Shown here: positions 6,007 to 6,362 of the stretch, piece by piece
How positions within the stretch are numbered: position 1 is the stretch's first letter
Layout of the letters: the number at the start of each line of letters is the position of its first letter
Assembly (NCBI GenBank): GCA_023136715.1
Contig: JAGLQT010000234.1
Coordinates: forward strand, 1-6,362
Source: Gammaproteobacteria bacterium
GTDB lineage: Bacteria > Pseudomonadota > Gammaproteobacteria > SZUA-229
Reading direction: 5' to 3'
Length of the DNA stretch: 6,362 nucleotides
Notes under the pieces: generated by a model
The model's database searches: none
What the model was told of the DNA's origin: nothing
Seen by the model: only the letters and a program-made list of their open reading frames with translations
Made by a program: the position numbers and the translations under genes

Positions 6007-6362
6007 TTATCTTTTGAGCAGAACCAATAAATCTTCCAGCTCGGTTCTCATCTGACGTACGATCTGCTGACTCTGATTGTTATCATCAGCCACTTCTTCG
6101 CCGGTCAGTTTCTGGCGTGCACCGCCGATGGTGTAACCCTGATCATAGAGCAAACTGCGGATCTGACGAATAAGAATGACGTCATGACGCTGGTAGTAAC
6201 GACGGTTTCCGCGACGTTTTACCGGTTTCAGTTGTGTGAATTCCTGCTCCCAGTATCGCAGGACGTGGGATTTAACGCCGCATAACTCACTGACTTCACC
6301 AATAGTGAAATAGCGTTTACTTGGTATTGTTGGTAATTCGTTATTGTTGCTCGCTTCCAGCA
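6007..6362 (-). CDS. MerR-family transcriptional regulator (start codon cut by window edge)
   Basis: The frame entering from the right edge encodes 117 residues to TAA (6009-6007). The window ends in CA, so the minus strand begins TG directly before CTG-GAA. Family members, as I recall them, begin MLE, so the start ATG probably has only its A outside, giving 118 residues. An N-terminal winged helix-turn-helix runs from RYFTIGEVSELCGVKSHVLR to the RYWEQEF motif (about 17-42). The wing RRGNRRYY follows (50-57), then helices with YDQGYTIGGARQKL, and a C-terminal coiled-coil-like helix ending LEDLLVLLKR. The length is short for the family and no cysteine cluster is present, so this is not a metal-sensing MerR. 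In Pseudomonas and relatives a very similar gene follows ihfA and precedes tRNA-Pro, so ihfA and pheT are expected just outside the window (inference). Its target and ligand are unknown. Confidence 0.9.
   Translation of the reverse strand, partial: LEASNNNELPTIPSKRYFTIGEVSELCGVKSHVLRYWEQEFTQLKPVKRRGNRRYYQRHDVILIRQIRSLLYDQGYTIGGARQKLTGEEVADDNNQSQQIVRQMRTELEDLLVLLKR

Noticed and set aside
5978..6012. Intrinsic terminator after the MerR-family gene
   Set aside because: A T-run follows AGCCTC on the minus strand, but the only possible stem is six A/T-rich pairs overlapping the stop codon, too weak to call.

Overview
The window looks like a chromosomal housekeeping segment from a gammaproteobacterium. 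The evidence is a PepN aminopeptidase of the E. coli type, colinear with it through the active site, a tRNA-Pro(GGG) with an encoded CCA, and a short MerR-like regulator. From memory, that regulator strongly resembles the one found beside ihfA and a tRNA-Pro gene in Pseudomonas and relatives. The moderate, somewhat AT-rich composition fits a marine-type gammaproteobacterium better than a high-GC Pseudomonas, but the family cannot be settled from this sequence. Every gene I can support lies on the minus strand, so transcription runs from high to low coordinates throughout.

Layout in transcription order: (1) 6362-6007, a MerR-family regulator whose start codon lies across the window edge, with only its first base outside. 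(2) 5925-5849, tRNA-Pro(GGG), followed at once by a strong intrinsic terminator (5843-5809). (3) 5848-5547, a 302-base gap holding that terminator, an inverted 19-base copy of the tRNA 3' end, a small GC-rich islet and a perfect 7-bp-arm palindrome. (4) 5546-2925, pepN. (5) 2924-2752, a gap with a weak promoter candidate and a possible leader hairpin. (6) 2751-1018, a response-regulator protein with REC, GGDEF and EAL domains, all with their key residues. (7) 1017-786, a gap with operator-like inverted repeats near the next gene. (8) 785-93, a short-chain dehydrogenase/reductase. Bases 92-1 lie downstream of it and hold nothing I can name; I see no convincing terminator there.

The genes do not form an obvious pathway. 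The MerR gene and tRNA belong to a conserved translation/IHF neighbourhood, PepN is general cytoplasmic peptide turnover, the REC-GGDEF-EAL protein makes and/or degrades cyclic di-GMP in response to an unseen histidine kinase, and the SDR is an oxidoreductase of unknown substrate. Gaps of more than 170 bases suggest separate transcription units for pepN, the c-di-GMP gene and the SDR.

I see no defence system, CRISPR array, insertion sequence or intact mobile element. The most unusual structure is at 5791-5867: the last 19 bases of the tRNA-Pro gene occur again, perfectly and in opposite orientation, on the far side of the terminator hairpin, making a 77-bp nested palindrome.
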